A stretch of DNA of 64,000 bases from Mycolicibacterium frederiksbergense (GCF_012223425.1 NZ_CP038799.1:4014249-4078248), one strand, 5' to 3'; shown: positions 51,091 through 60,540, counted from the first letter of the stretch. A program made the numbers and translations. The notes: a model not told the origin generated them from the letters alone.

Positions 51091-53661
51091 GTGGCTCTGA
51101 ACCCCCAGCACGGCTCCGATCTGCCCAGCCCGGTGGTCCCGCCGAAGTCCAACCCGTCCGCCCTGCGGCGCGTACTGCGCCGCGCCCGCGACGGCGTCGC
51201 CCTGAACGTGGACGAAGCCGCCATCGCGATGACCGCACGCGGCGAGGATCTGGCCGACCTGTGCACCAGTGCGGCCCGGGTGCGTGACGCCGGTCTGGAA
51301 TCCGCCGGCCGCCGCGGCGCCACCGGCAGGCTGCCGGTCAGCTACTCACGCAAGGTCTTCATCCCGGTGACCCACCTGTGCCGGGACACCTGCCATTACT
51401 GCACGTTCGTGACGGTGCCCGGCAAGTTGCGCGCCGAGGGCAAGGGCATGTTCATGGAGCCCGACGAGATCCTCGAGGTGGCCCGCCAGGGCGCCGAGCT
51501 GGGCTGCAAGGAAGCGCTTTTCACCCTCGGTGATCGTCCCGAGGCGCGCTGGCCGGAAGCCAAGCAGTGGCTCGATGAACGCGGGTACGATTCCACCCTC
51601 GATTACGTCCGCGCGATGGCCATCCGGGTGCTCGAGGAGACCGGGCTGCTGCCCCACCTCAACCCCGGTGTCATGAGCTGGACCGAGCTGTCGCGGCTGA
51701 AACCCGTTGCGCCGTCCATGGGCATGATGCTGGAGACGACATCGCGACGGCTGTTCGAGACCAAGGGCCTGGCTCACTACGGCAGCCCGGACAAGGATCC
51801 CGAAGTTCGGCTGCGCACCCTGGACGACGCGGGCCGGCTGTCGGTCCCGTTCACCACCGGCCTGCTGGTCGGTATCGGTGAGACGCTGGTCGAGCGTGCC
51901 GAGACCATGCATGCGATCCGCAAGTCGCACAAGGCGTTCGGTCATGTCCAGGAAGTCATTGTGCAGAACTTCCGGGCCAAGGATCACACCGCGATGGCCG
52001 CGGTGCCCGACGCCGGGATCGAGGACTTTCTGGCCACCATCGCGGTGACCCGGCTGGTGCTGGGTCCCAAGATGCGCATCCAGGCGCCGCCGAATCTGGT
52101 GTCCCGGCAGGAATGCCTGGCGCTGATCGGTGCCGGTGTGGACGACTGGGGTGGCGTGTCGCCGCTGACCCCCGACCATGTCAACCCGGAGCGGCCGTGG
52201 CCGAACCTCGACGACTTGGCCTCGGTGACCGCGGCCGCGGGATACGACCTGGTGCAGCGGCTCACCGCGCAACCGCAGTACGTCCAGGCCGGTGCGGCCT
52301 GGATCGATCCCCGGGTCCGGGGGCATGTCGATGCGCTGGCCGACCCCGACACCGGTTTGGCGCGCGATGTCAATCCGCAGGGCCGGCCGTGGCAGGAGCC
52401 CGACGAGGCATCCGAGTCCCTGGGCCGGACCGATCTGCATGAGGCGATCGATTCCGAGGGCCGTCTCACCGAGACCCGCAGCGATCTCGACAGCGCGTTC
52501 GGTGACTGGGAGTCCATCCGGGAGAAGGTGTCCGAGCTTGCGGCCCGTGCCCCCGAGCGGATCGACACCGATGTGCTGGCCGCCTTGCGCGCGGCCGAAC
52601 GCAATCCCGGCGGGTGCAGCGACGACGAGTACCTGGCGCTGGCCACTGCCGACGGTCCCGCGCTGGATGCCGTTGCCGCACTGGCCGACTCGCTGCGCCG
52701 CGACGCCGTCGGCGACGACGTCACCTACGTGGTGAACCGCAACATCAACTTCACCAACATCTGCTACACCGGCTGCCGGTTCTGCGCGTTCGCGCAGCGC
52801 AAGGGCGATGCCGACGCGTTCTCCCTGTCCACCGAAGAGGTCGCCGAGCGGGCCTGGCAGGCCCATGTCGTCGGCGCCACCGAGGTCTGCATGCAGGGCG
52901 GGATCGATCCCGAGCTACCGGTCACCGGCTACGTCGACCTGGTGCGCGCGGTGAAGGCCCGGGTGCCCTCGATGCATGTGCACGCGTTCTCTCCGATGGA
53001 GATCTCCAACGGCGTCACCCGCAGCGGACTGTCATTGCGGGAGTGGCTGACCAGCCTGCGCGAGGCCGGGTTGGGCTCGATCCCGGGCACCGCGGCGGAG
53101 ATCCTCGATGACGAGGTGCGCTGGGTGCTGACCAAGGGCAAGTTGCCCACCTCGGAATGGATCGACGTGATCAGCACCGCCCACGAGGTCGGGCTGCGAT
53201 CGTCGTCGACGATGATGTACGGCCACGTCGACACCCCCAAGCACTGGGTGGGGCACATCAATGTGCTGCGCGGTATCCAGGACCGCACCGGCGGATTCAC
53301 CGAGTTCGTGCCGCTGCCGTTCGTGCACCAGTCCAGCCCGCTGTACCTGGCCGGTGGCGCGCGTCCGGGCCCGACCCACCGCGACAACCGCGCGGTGCAT
53401 GCGCTGGCGCGGATCATGCTGCACGGCAGGATCTCCCACATCCAGACCAGCTGGGTGAAGCTGGGTATCGAGCGCACTCGGGTGATGCTCAACGGTGGTG
53501 CCAACGATCTGGGCGGAACGCTGATGGAGGAGACCATCTCGCGGATGGCGGGCTCGGAAAACGGGTCATCGAAGTCGGTCGAGGAATTGACGGCGATCGC
53601 CGAGGGCATCGGCCGTCCGGCCCGGCAGCGCACCACCACCTACACGCCGCTGGCCGCCTGA
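51091..53661 (+). CDS. fbiC: FO synthase FbiC (bifunctional CofG/CofH)
   Basis: 856 residues, the same length as M. tuberculosis FbiC (Rv1173). Makes 7,8-didemethyl-8-hydroxy-5-deazariboflavin (FO), the chromophore of coenzyme F420, from tyrosine and a flavin precursor. Two radical-SAM domains: CofG with Cys97, Cys101 and Cys104 (THLCRDTCHYC), and CofH with Cys558, Cys562 and Cys565 (NICYTGCRFC). GTG 51091 gives MALNPQHGSDLPSPVVPP, where the homologues begin; the longer frame from 51046 is unlikely. Followed after 11 nt by a LuxR-type regulator gene. Confidence 0.96.
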   Translation: MALNPQHGSDLPSPVVPPKSNPSALRRVLRRARDGVALNVDEAAIAMTARGEDLADLCTSAARVRDAGLESAGRRGATGRLPVSYSRKVFIPVTHLCRDTCHYCTFVTVPGKLRAEGKGMFMEPDEILEVARQGAELGCKEALFTLGDRPEARWPEAKQWLDERGYDSTLDYVRAMAIRVLEETGLLPHLNPGVMSWTELSRLKPVAPSMGMMLETTSRRLFETKGLAHYGSPDKDPEVRLRTLDDAGRLSVPFTTGLLVGIGETLVERAETMHAIRKSHKAFGHVQEVIVQNFRAKDHTAMAAVPDAGIEDFLATIAVTRLVLGPKMRIQAPPNLVSRQECLALIGAGVDDWGGVSPLTPDHVNPERPWPNLDDLASVTAAAGYDLVQRLTAQPQYVQAGAAWIDPRVRGHVDALADPDTGLARDVNPQGRPWQEPDEASESLGRTDLHEAIDSEGRLTETRSDLDSAFGDWESIREKVSELAARAPERIDTDVLAALRAAERNPGGCSDDEYLALATADGPALDAVAALADSLRRDAVGDDVTYVVNRNINFTNICYTGCRFCAFAQRKGDADAFSLSTEEVAERAWQAHVVGATEVCMQGGIDPELPVTGYVDLVRAVKARVPSMHVHAFSPMEISNGVTRSGLSLREWLTSLREAGLGSIPGTAAEILDDEVRWVLTKGKLPTSEWIDVISTAHEVGLRSSSTMMYGHVDTPKHWVGHINVLRGIQDRTGGFTEFVPLPFVHQSSPLYLAGGARPGPTHRDNRAVHALARIMLHGRISHIQTSWVKLGIERTRVMLNGGANDLGGTLMEETISRMAGSENGSSKSVEELTAIAEGIGRPARQRTTTYTPLAA

Positions 53662-53672
53662 GCTCGTCGGCC

Positions 53673-56441
53673 ATGTCGACCGGGCTGCGCGGCCGAGACC
53701 GTGATCGCACAGTCCTGGACAACCTGACTGCGCAAGCACGTACCGGCAGCGGCCAGGTGCTGGTCCTGCGCGGTGAAGCCGGTGTCGGCAAAACCGCACT
53801 CCTGGAGTATGTTTCGGAGCAGGCGACTGGCTTCAGTGCGATGAGGGTGGCCGGCATCCAGGAAGACATGGAACTGGCATACGCCGGCCTGCAGCAGCTG
53901 TGTCTACCTCTGACGGGTTATCTCGACGTGTTGCCGCAACCGCAGCGCGAGGCGTTGGACGTCGCGTTCGGCTACGGCACCGGCCCGGCCCCCGATCGGT
54001 TCCTGGTGGGCCTGGCGGTGCTGAGCCTGATGGCCGCGGCCTCCGCGGAACGTCCGCTGCTGTGCATCGTCGACGACGCCCAGTGGCTGGACCAGGTGTC
54101 GGTGCAGACGCTGGCCTTTGTGGCGCGCCGACTGCTGGCCGAGAGGGTCGCCATGGTGTTCGCCGTCCGGGACGGCTACCCCGATGTGCTGGCCGGTCTG
54201 CCCGACCACAGCGTGGGCGTGTTGTCCGACCCAGCAGCGCGCGAACTTCTGGAATCGGTGCTGATCGGCGGGATCGATCCGCTGGTCCGCGATCGGATCG
54301 TCGCGGAGACCCGCGGCCTGCCACTGGCGATCCTGGATGTGCCGCGCAGCGTCTCGGCGGCCGAGTTGGCCGGCGGATTCTGGATCTCCGGCCGACGCTC
54401 CTCGACCACGGCGATCGAGGATGGTTTCGTCGCGCGGATCCAGGCGCTGCCGCCGGATACCCGGCAGCTGCTGCTGGTCGCCGCCGCCGAGCCGGTGGGC
54501 GACGCTGCGCTGTTTCTGCGCGCCGCTGCCCAGCTGGGTGTGCCGATCGACGCGCTTGCCCAGGCTGAGGCCGCCGGCCTCATCGAATTCGGGCCCCGCA
54601 TGCGATTTCAGCATCCGCTGATGCGCTCGGCTGCCTACCGCGCGGCCGACCTCGCACAGCGCCGGGCCGTCCATCGGGCGCTTGCTGCGGCGACGGACGC
54701 GCACGCCGATCCCGACCGGCGGGCCTGGCATGCGGCCAACGCGGCGACGGGTCCCGACGACGCGGTGGCCGCCGAACTGGAGGTCTCCGCGGACCGGGCT
54801 CAGAATCGGGGCGGCATGGCCGCCGCGGCAGCATTTCTGGAGCGCGCAACCGTGCTCACGATGGATCCGCAACTACGGGGATCTCGGGCCATCGCGGCCG
54901 CGCAGGCCAAACGTGAGGCGGCCGCGCCGGACGCGGCCTATGCGCTGTTGTCGATCGCGGAGTCGGCGCCGCTCACCGCGCTGCAGCAGGCTCTGGTGGC
55001 CCGGATGCGGGCGCAGATGGACTTCGTACGCAGCAGGGCGGGAGCGGCGGGTGCCCCCACGGTCGGCGAGGCCAGTGCTCAGTTGCTCGGCGCGGCGCGG
55101 CGACTTGAGAACCTCGACGACGAGCTGGCCAGGGAGACCTACCTCGAGGCGTTGACGGCCGCGATGTATGCCGGACGCCTCGGTGCGCCGAGCCTGCTGT
55201 GGGAGGTGGCCTCGGCGGGTGCCGGCGCGGTCGGGCGGGTCACCGATGTGCAGCGGCCGATCGACTATTTGCTCCGGGGTATGGCGGCGCGCATCATCGA
55301 CGGTCCCGGCGCCGGAGCCGGCGATCTGCGGGCGGCGCTGGAACTGTGGAATGCTGCAGCGCAGCAGAATCCGGGCGGATGGCTGTACTGGCCGTTCCCG
55401 ATCGCGCAGGAATCCGCCGCCCACGAGATGTGGGATGACCAGGTGCTGGAACGCATCGCCACCGGCATCCTGCGCCGGGCCCGAGATGCCGGTGCACTGG
55501 CCGCGCTGCCACCGGCACTCGGTTATCGGGCCGGCGTTCACTTCTACCGCGGTGAGTTCGCTTCTGCGGCAAGACTGATCGATGAGTCGGCATCCATCAC
55601 CGCGGCCATGGGCAGCGCGCCGGTGCGCTATCACTCGTTGACGCTGGCGGCCTGGAGCGGCGCGCCCGCGGCAGCGGTCGGCATCGTCGAGTCGGCCGAA
55701 GCCGACGGCGCGGCACGAGGTGAGGGGCGACTGCTCGGTCTGGCCGCGTTCTGCAGCGCCGTCCTCTACAACGGGCTGGGTCGTTACGAGGAGGCGCTGA
55801 CGGCGGCGCGCCGCGGGTGTGAATACGAGGATCTCGGCTTTCACAGCTGGTGCCTGTACGAACTGATCGAAGCCGCCGCCCACACCGGTGACCGGGACAG
55901 CGCCGCCGACGCGCTGCCGAGGCTGCAGGAACGTGCGGGTGCCAGTGGGACGGACTGGGGGCTGGGGGCGGTGGCGGCGGCGCAGGCCCTGTTGGCCGAT
56001 GACGCCGTGGCCGAGGCCAAGTTCGTGGAGGCGATCGAGCGGCTCGAACGGGCCGACATCGCGCTGCACCTGTCCCGGGCCCGGCTGTCCTACGGGGAGT
56101 GGCTGCGCCGGGCGAACCGCCGCAACGACGCCCGCACCCAGCTCGGTGCCGCCCACGACACCTTCACCAACATGGGTGCGCAGGGATTCGCCGAAAGGGC
56201 GCGCCGCGAACTGGTGGCGACGGGGGAAAAGGTGCGCAAGCAACCCCTGAAATCCGGTGACGGGCTGACGGCCCAGGAAGCGCAGATCGCCGGCCTGGCC
56301 CGCGACGGCCTGACCAATTCCGAGATCGGCGCGCAGTTGTTCATCAGCGCCCACACCGTGGAGTGGCATCTGCGCAAGGTGTTCGTGAAGCTGGGCATCA
56401 CGTCGCGCCGGCAGCTGCGCACCCTGTCCTGGGCGGAATGA
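53673..56441 (+). CDS. LuxR-family regulator with AAA/STAND ATPase (LAL type)
   Basis: 922 residues. N-terminal P-loop ATPase: Walker A RGEAGVGKTALLEYV (about residues 33-47), Walker B PLLCIVDDAQWLD (about 128-140), then ATPase and helical TPR-like repeats up to about 830, and a C-terminal LuxR helix-turn-helix (GLTAQEAQIAGLARDGLTNS, IGAQLFISAHTVEWHL, about 855-922). Large ATP-binding LuxR (LAL) activators multimerise after ligand binding and act on pathway promoters. The start lies 11 nt after fbiC, so it is probably co-transcribed. Signal and targets unknown; F420 synthesis is one possibility by position. Confidence 0.9.
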   Translation: MSTGLRGRDRDRTVLDNLTAQARTGSGQVLVLRGEAGVGKTALLEYVSEQATGFSAMRVAGIQEDMELAYAGLQQLCLPLTGYLDVLPQPQREALDVAFGYGTGPAPDRFLVGLAVLSLMAAASAERPLLCIVDDAQWLDQVSVQTLAFVARRLLAERVAMVFAVRDGYPDVLAGLPDHSVGVLSDPAARELLESVLIGGIDPLVRDRIVAETRGLPLAILDVPRSVSAAELAGGFWISGRRSSTTAIEDGFVARIQALPPDTRQLLLVAAAEPVGDAALFLRAAAQLGVPIDALAQAEAAGLIEFGPRMRFQHPLMRSAAYRAADLAQRRAVHRALAAATDAHADPDRRAWHAANAATGPDDAVAAELEVSADRAQNRGGMAAAAAFLERATVLTMDPQLRGSRAIAAAQAKREAAAPDAAYALLSIAESAPLTALQQALVARMRAQMDFVRSRAGAAGAPTVGEASAQLLGAARRLENLDDELARETYLEALTAAMYAGRLGAPSLLWEVASAGAGAVGRVTDVQRPIDYLLRGMAARIIDGPGAGAGDLRAALELWNAAAQQNPGGWLYWPFPIAQESAAHEMWDDQVLERIATGILRRARDAGALAALPPALGYRAGVHFYRGEFASAARLIDESASITAAMGSAPVRYHSLTLAAWSGAPAAAVGIVESAEADGAARGEGRLLGLAAFCSAVLYNGLGRYEEALTAARRGCEYEDLGFHSWCLYELIEAAAHTGDRDSAADALPRLQERAGASGTDWGLGAVAAAQALLADDAVAEAKFVEAIERLERADIALHLSRARLSYGEWLRRANRRNDARTQLGAAHDTFTNMGAQGFAERARRELVATGEKVRKQPLKSGDGLTAQEAQIAGLARDGLTNSEIGAQLFISAHTVEWHLRKVFVKLGITSRRQLRTLSWAE

Positions 56442-56481
56442 CCCAGGAGGTCGACCGATTCGCCGGTGGCGTGGAACAGTG

Positions 56482-56493
56482 TAGGCTGGCCTA
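56482..56493. promoter_or_regulatory. IdeR/DtxR-like half-palindrome upstream of DUF2231 gene
   Basis: TAGGC-TG-GCCTA followed by A. TAGGCTGGCCTAA matches 11 of 13 positions of the right-hand part (TAGGCTAACCTAA) of the IdeR consensus, but the outer left part is poor (about 13 of 19 overall). Could be an IdeR site, a different DtxR-family site or chance. Confidence 0.35.
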
Positions 56494-56594
56494 ACTGTCT
56501 GGGCGTGAAATTGGTTGTGCCCTTTTGTCTTTCGCATGACTGCCACAGTCGGTATCTTGGGTTGTCGCCGAGCCCGGGAGTGTCATGAACACCA

Positions 56595-57047
56595 TTGCAG
56601 GAATTCCTGCCCATCCCTGTTGGTGCACGGGTGGTGGCGCTGGCGCCGTTGACGGCGCTGCTCCTGATCCTTTGTGCGTTCTGGGCAGGGGCGCGCCGAC
56701 GGCTGGTGTGGTTGGTGTTGGCGCTGGCGTGTGTGGTCGCGGCGCTCACGCCGATCACGGCGTCGGCGGGGCAGTGGCTCTACGACCGGGAAAGCGAGCA
56801 CCGTCCGATCCTTGAGCTGCATCAGGAGCGCGGCGAATGGATGATCTACTTCGCGGTCGGACTGCTCGTCGTGGCGACCCTGCAGGTTGTCCAGCACCTG
56901 ATGGAGTCGCGGACCGAGAAACCGGGCAGGGCGCTCCCGGTGGTCGCGGCGGTTCTCGCCGTGGTCGTCGGCGTGTCGTCATTGGTCGGCGTAGTGCTGA
57001 TCGGGCATTCGGGAGCGGAAGCGAAGTGGGGCACCATCGCGGAATGA
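56595..57047 (+). CDS. DUF2231-like membrane protein, N-terminus apparently frameshifted
   Basis: 150 residues from a TTG, four predicted helices (LAPLTALLLILCAFWAG, LVWLVLALACVVAALTP, WMIYFAVGLLVVATL, ALPVVAAVLAVVVGVSSLV), the DUF2231 plan of small inner-membrane proteins. The family N-terminus reads MNTIAGIPAHP and is present from the ATG at 56585, but in a different frame; it rejoins the good frame (ARVVALAPL) only after two single-base deletions near 56617 and 56630. The TTG start is thus probably an artefact of that. Ends 71 nt before the YceI gene. Confidence 0.75.
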   Translation: MQEFLPIPVGARVVALAPLTALLLILCAFWAGARRRLVWLVLALACVVAALTPITASAGQWLYDRESEHRPILELHQERGEWMIYFAVGLLVVATLQVVQHLMESRTEKPGRALPVVAAVLAVVVGVSSLVGVVLIGHSGAEAKWGTIAE

Positions 57048-57050
57048 AAT

Positions 57051-57064
57051 CGGACCATAGTCCG
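57051..57064. promoter_or_regulatory. Dyad upstream of the YceI gene
   Basis: CGGAC-CATA-GTCCG, a perfect 5-4-5 inverted repeat, 55 nt upstream of the ATG and overlapping the end of the DUF2231 gene by a few bases. TTTACT follows at 57065. Likely operator for the YceI gene; the regulator is not identified. Confidence 0.4.
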
Positions 57065-57118
57065 TTTACTCTTGGTGAGGGTGTCGGGAAGGCCGCACCC
57101 GCCGAGCAAGGAGATGTC

Positions 57119-57667
57119 ATGACCGCAGCAGTAGCCACCGACCTGACCGTAGGCACCTGGGCGCTGGACCCAGTGCATTCCTCGGTCAATTTTTCGGTTC
57201 GCCACCTGGTGGTGAGCAAGGTCCGCGGTACGTTCGACACCTTCGAAGGCGCCATCACGGTGGCCGCGGACGGCACCCCGTCGGTGACCGCCACCATCGA
57301 CATCAACTCGGTGAACACCCGCAACGAGCAGCGTGACGCCCACCTGAAGGCCGCCGACTTCTTCGACGCCGAGCAGTTCCCGACCGCGTCCTTCGTTTCC
57401 ACCGCGGTGCGCGCCGACGGTGAGGACTATGTGCTCGACGGTGACTTCACCCTCAAGGGTGTCACCAAGCCGGTCTCGCTGAAGCTGGAGTTCCATGGCG
57501 TTAATCCCGGCATGGGGCATGGCGAGGTCGCCGGGTTTGAAGCCTCGGTGGTGTTGAACCGCAAGGACTTCGGCATCGACATCGACATGCCGCTGGAGAC
57601 CGGAGGCGCCGTGGTCGGCGACAAGGTCACCATCACCCTGGAGATCGAGGCGCTCAAGCAGGCCTGA
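57119..57667 (+). CDS. YceI-family lipocalin-like protein
   Basis: 182 residues. WALDPVHSSVNFSVRHLVVS at the start, FEGAITVAADGTPSVTATID and NQRD-type segment NTRNEQRDAHLKAADFF, then LDGDFTLKGVTKPVSLKLEF: the YceI signature. These proteins are small beta-barrels that bind polyisoprenoids or amphiphiles. No signal peptide is visible, so it is predicted cytoplasmic, unlike E. coli YceI. ATG 57119 has AAGGAG upstream. Confidence 0.93.
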   Translation: MTAAVATDLTVGTWALDPVHSSVNFSVRHLVVSKVRGTFDTFEGAITVAADGTPSVTATIDINSVNTRNEQRDAHLKAADFFDAEQFPTASFVSTAVRADGEDYVLDGDFTLKGVTKPVSLKLEFHGVNPGMGHGEVAGFEASVVLNRKDFGIDIDMPLETGGAVVGDKVTITLEIEALKQA

Positions 57668-57668
57668 G

Positions 57669-59687
57669 CTACAGCTTGGCGGCCAGCTCGGTGCCCTGGC
57701 GGATCGCGCGCTTGGCATCGAGCTCGGCCGCCACGGCCGCCCCGCCGATGACGTGCGCGGTGATCCCGCGCGCCCGCAACTCGTCATCGAGCCCGCGCAC
57801 CGACTCCTGGCCCGCGCAGATGACAACATTGTCGACGGCCAGCAGGCGCGCCCCGGTCCGGTCGGATCCGAAGCTGATGTGCAAGCCGTCGTCGTCGATG
57901 CGCTCGTAGTTGACTCCGGAAAGTTGCTGCACGCCTTTGGCTTTCAGCGACGCCCGATGCACCCAGCCGGAGGTCTTGCCGAGGCCGCGGCCCTGTGCGC
58001 CCTTGGTCCGCTGCAGCAGGAACACCTCGCGGACCGGCGGCAGCGGGATCGGCGTCGTCAGTGCACCGCGGACCGTCGGCGCATCCTGGGGGTCCAGCGC
58101 GCCCCATTCGGCCTGCCATTCCTTGCGGTTCAGGGTGGGGGACTGGCCGGTGACCAGGAACTCGCTGACATCGAACCCGATACCGCCCGCACCGATGACC
58201 GCCACCGAATCGCCGACGGCGGCACCGGAAAGTACCTGGGCGTAGGAGAGCACCTTCGGATGGTCGATACCGGGGATGGCCGGTATGCGTGGTGTCACAC
58301 CGGTGGCGAGCACGACATCGTCGTAGCCGGCGAGATCGTCCACCGTGGCCCGGGTGCCCAGGCGTACGTCGACGCGGTTCACCTCCAGCATGCGCGTGTA
58401 GTAGCGGACCGTCTCGTTGAATTCCTCTTTGCCGGGAACCCGTCGGGCCAGGTCGAATTGGCCACCGATGGTGGCGCCCGCCTCGAAGAGGGTGACACGG
58501 TGCCCGCGCTGGGCGGCGGCCACCGCGGCCGACAGCCCGGCCGGGCCGGCGCCCACGACGGCCACCGATCGTGCGTGCCGGGTCGGGCCGAGCACCAGGG
58601 TCGTCTCGTGTCCCGCGCGTGGATTGAGCAGACACGACACCGTCTTGTGCACGAAGGCATGGTCCAGGCAGGCCTGGTTGCAGGCGATGCAGGTGTTGAT
58701 CTGATCGGCGGCGTCCTCGGAGGCCTTGCGCACCCAGTCCGGGTCGCTCAGCAGCGGCCGGGCCATCGAGATCAACTGCACGCCGGTGTCGGTGAGGATC
58801 TGCTCGGCAGCTTCGGGCATGTTGATCCGGTTGGAGGCCACCACCGGAACGTCGACATGTTCGGCGAGTGCACCGCTGATATCGACGAAGGCGCTGTTGG
58901 GCACCGAGGTGACGATGGTCGGCACCCGGGCCTCGTGCCAGCCGATGCCGGTGTTGAGAATGGTGGCGCCGGCAGCCTCGATTTCTTTTGCCAGAGAGAC
59001 GATTTCGTCCCAGGTCTGGCCGTCCTCGACATAGTCGGCCAGTGATATCCGGTAGACGATGATGAAATCCGCCCCGACGGCCTCGCGTACCCTACGCACG
59101 ATCTCGACGGGGAAGCGCCGCCGCTTCTGCGGTGTGCCGCCCCAGCCGTCCGTGCGCTTGTTGGTGCGCGGCGCCAGGAACTGGTTGATCAGATACCCTT
59201 CGCTGCCCATAATCTCCACGCCGTCGTATCCGGCCGCGCGGGCCAGCAGCGCGGCACGCACGAAATCGTCGATGGTGCCCCCGACATCGCGCAACGCACG
59301 CGGCCGGAACGGGTTGATCGGCGCCTTGATCGAGGATGCGCTGACCGAAAGCGGATGGTAGGCATAGCGTCCGGCGTGCAGGATCTGCAGCGTGATCTTG
59401 CCGCCCTCGTCGTGGACGGCGGCGGTGATCCGGCGATGCCGTCGCGCATCGGCCGCGGAGAGCATCTCGGCGGCGAACGGCAGCAGCCAACCGGTCCGGT
59501 TCGGGGCGTACCCGCCGGTGATGATGAGGCCGACGCCGCCGCGGGCGCGCTCGGCGAAGTAGGCGGCCAGCTTGTCGGTGTCGCGAGCGCGATCCTCCAG
59601 GCCGGTGTGCATCGAGCCCATGATCACCCGATTGCGCAGGGTGGTGAAACCCAGATCCAACGGGGACAACAGATTCGGGTAATTCAC
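57669..59687 (-). CDS. fadH: NADPH-dependent 2,4-dienoyl-CoA reductase FadH
   Basis: 672 residues, the length of E. coli FadH, from GTG 59687 (VNYPNLLSPLDLGFTTLRNR); an upstream GTG at 59723 and longer frame are less like the family. N-terminal Old-Yellow-Enzyme barrel, iron-sulfur Cys cluster CIACNQACLDHAF, then FAD and NADPH Rossmann domains (VAVVGAGPAGLSAAVAAAQR; VAVIGAGGIGFDVSEFLVTG). Reduces 2,4-dienoyl-CoA during oxidation of unsaturated fatty acids. Ribosome-binding site TTGGAGG four bases upstream. The PadR gene lies 32 nt upstream on the same strand. Confidence 0.94.
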   Translation of the reverse strand: MNYPNLLSPLDLGFTTLRNRVIMGSMHTGLEDRARDTDKLAAYFAERARGGVGLIITGGYAPNRTGWLLPFAAEMLSAADARRHRRITAAVHDEGGKITLQILHAGRYAYHPLSVSASSIKAPINPFRPRALRDVGGTIDDFVRAALLARAAGYDGVEIMGSEGYLINQFLAPRTNKRTDGWGGTPQKRRRFPVEIVRRVREAVGADFIIVYRISLADYVEDGQTWDEIVSLAKEIEAAGATILNTGIGWHEARVPTIVTSVPNSAFVDISGALAEHVDVPVVASNRINMPEAAEQILTDTGVQLISMARPLLSDPDWVRKASEDAADQINTCIACNQACLDHAFVHKTVSCLLNPRAGHETTLVLGPTRHARSVAVVGAGPAGLSAAVAAAQRGHRVTLFEAGATIGGQFDLARRVPGKEEFNETVRYYTRMLEVNRVDVRLGTRATVDDLAGYDDVVLATGVTPRIPAIPGIDHPKVLSYAQVLSGAAVGDSVAVIGAGGIGFDVSEFLVTGQSPTLNRKEWQAEWGALDPQDAPTVRGALTTPIPLPPVREVFLLQRTKGAQGRGLGKTSGWVHRASLKAKGVQQLSGVNYERIDDDGLHISFGSDRTGARLLAVDNVVICAGQESVRGLDDELRARGITAHVIGGAAVAAELDAKRAIRQGTELAAKL

Positions 59688-59719
59688 AAGACCTCCAAGG
59701 CCGACCGGGCTTTGAGAAC

Positions 59720-60277
59720 TCACAGTGCCTCCAGTACTTCGGAAAGCCACTCGATGGCGCCCTCTTCGGCGCGGATACCGCCGCGCAGCACCAGGTACTG
59801 ATGCAGCTCGGAGCCGGCCAGGCCGGCGGGGTTGGGGAACTGCTCTTTCTCGAATCCGCGATAGGCGTCCAGCAGTGCGGCTCGTTCGGCCCGCAACTGA
59901 AGGGCCTGCGCCCGGATGGCGGCGGCATCGCCGTAGCCGGCGGCCCGGATCTTGACGGCCAGGTCGCGGGTGCGGTTGTCGGCCGTCGAACCAGGAGCGG
60001 CGCTGCCTCTGGTCTTGAGCGGTTCGGCGATCCAGCGGGCGAGTTCGGCCCGTCCGGCCGGTGTCACGGAGTGCACCTTCTTGTCGGGGCGACCATGCTG
60101 TTCGACCTCACGGACGCGTACCCAGCCGTCGTCCTCCATGGCACGCAGCGTGCGGTAGATCTGCTGATGGGTGGCGGACCAGAAATAGCCGATGGACCGG
60201 TCGAAGCGGCGGGCGAGCTCATAGCCCGAACTCGTCTGTTCGCACAGGGACACCAGGATGGCGTGCGGGAGTGCCAT
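59720..60277 (-). CDS. PadR-family transcriptional regulator
   Basis: 185 residues. PadR winged helix at 1-90: ILVSLCEQTSSGYELARRF, YFWSATHQQIYRTLRAMED, GWVRVREVEQHGRPDKKVHS; C-terminal dimerisation helices (Vir_C-like) to the end. Rv1176c homologue. It is upstream of fadH on the same strand, and divergent from fdxC across a region with nested dyads, so it may control itself, fadH and fdxC-dapC. Start ATG 60277. Confidence 0.91.
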   Translation of the reverse strand: MALPHAILVSLCEQTSSGYELARRFDRSIGYFWSATHQQIYRTLRAMEDDGWVRVREVEQHGRPDKKVHSVTPAGRAELARWIAEPLKTRGSAAPGSTADNRTRDLAVKIRAAGYGDAAAIRAQALQLRAERAALLDAYRGFEKEQFPNPAGLAGSELHQYLVLRGGIRAEEGAIEWLSEVLEAL

Positions 60278-60305
60278 GGCCGCAGCGTATGCGGAACCGA
60301 TGGTC

Positions 60306-60340
60306 CTATGCAACAAGGTGCACTGCAGTGTGCATAGTGC
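60306..60340. promoter_or_regulatory. Nested palindromes between PadR gene and fdxC
   Basis: CTATGCA (60306-60312) and TGCATAG (60331-60337) flank the perfect palindrome CACTG-CAGTG (60321-60330). The right half includes gtgcatagtgc (60330-60340), the reverse complement of the 11-mer gcactatgcac found upstream of the monooxygenase at 20624. Symmetry on several scales suits a dimeric or tetrameric PadR site. Confidence 0.5.
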
Positions 60341-60540
60341 GTGGCTACTAGGCGGGTTGTATCTGCAACGGCTAGTATCAGCAAACGCGCCACCCATTGA
60401 GGGCGGCGCGCGAAGTTAGGGCACACTGAGACGCACGTCCAGTTACGGGCCATTCATACTGGCCCGCGGGACGCTCGCTCACGACTCCCGACCCAGAACT
60501 GAAAACCCGACCAGCAGCCCACTGGACAGGAGAGACATCA

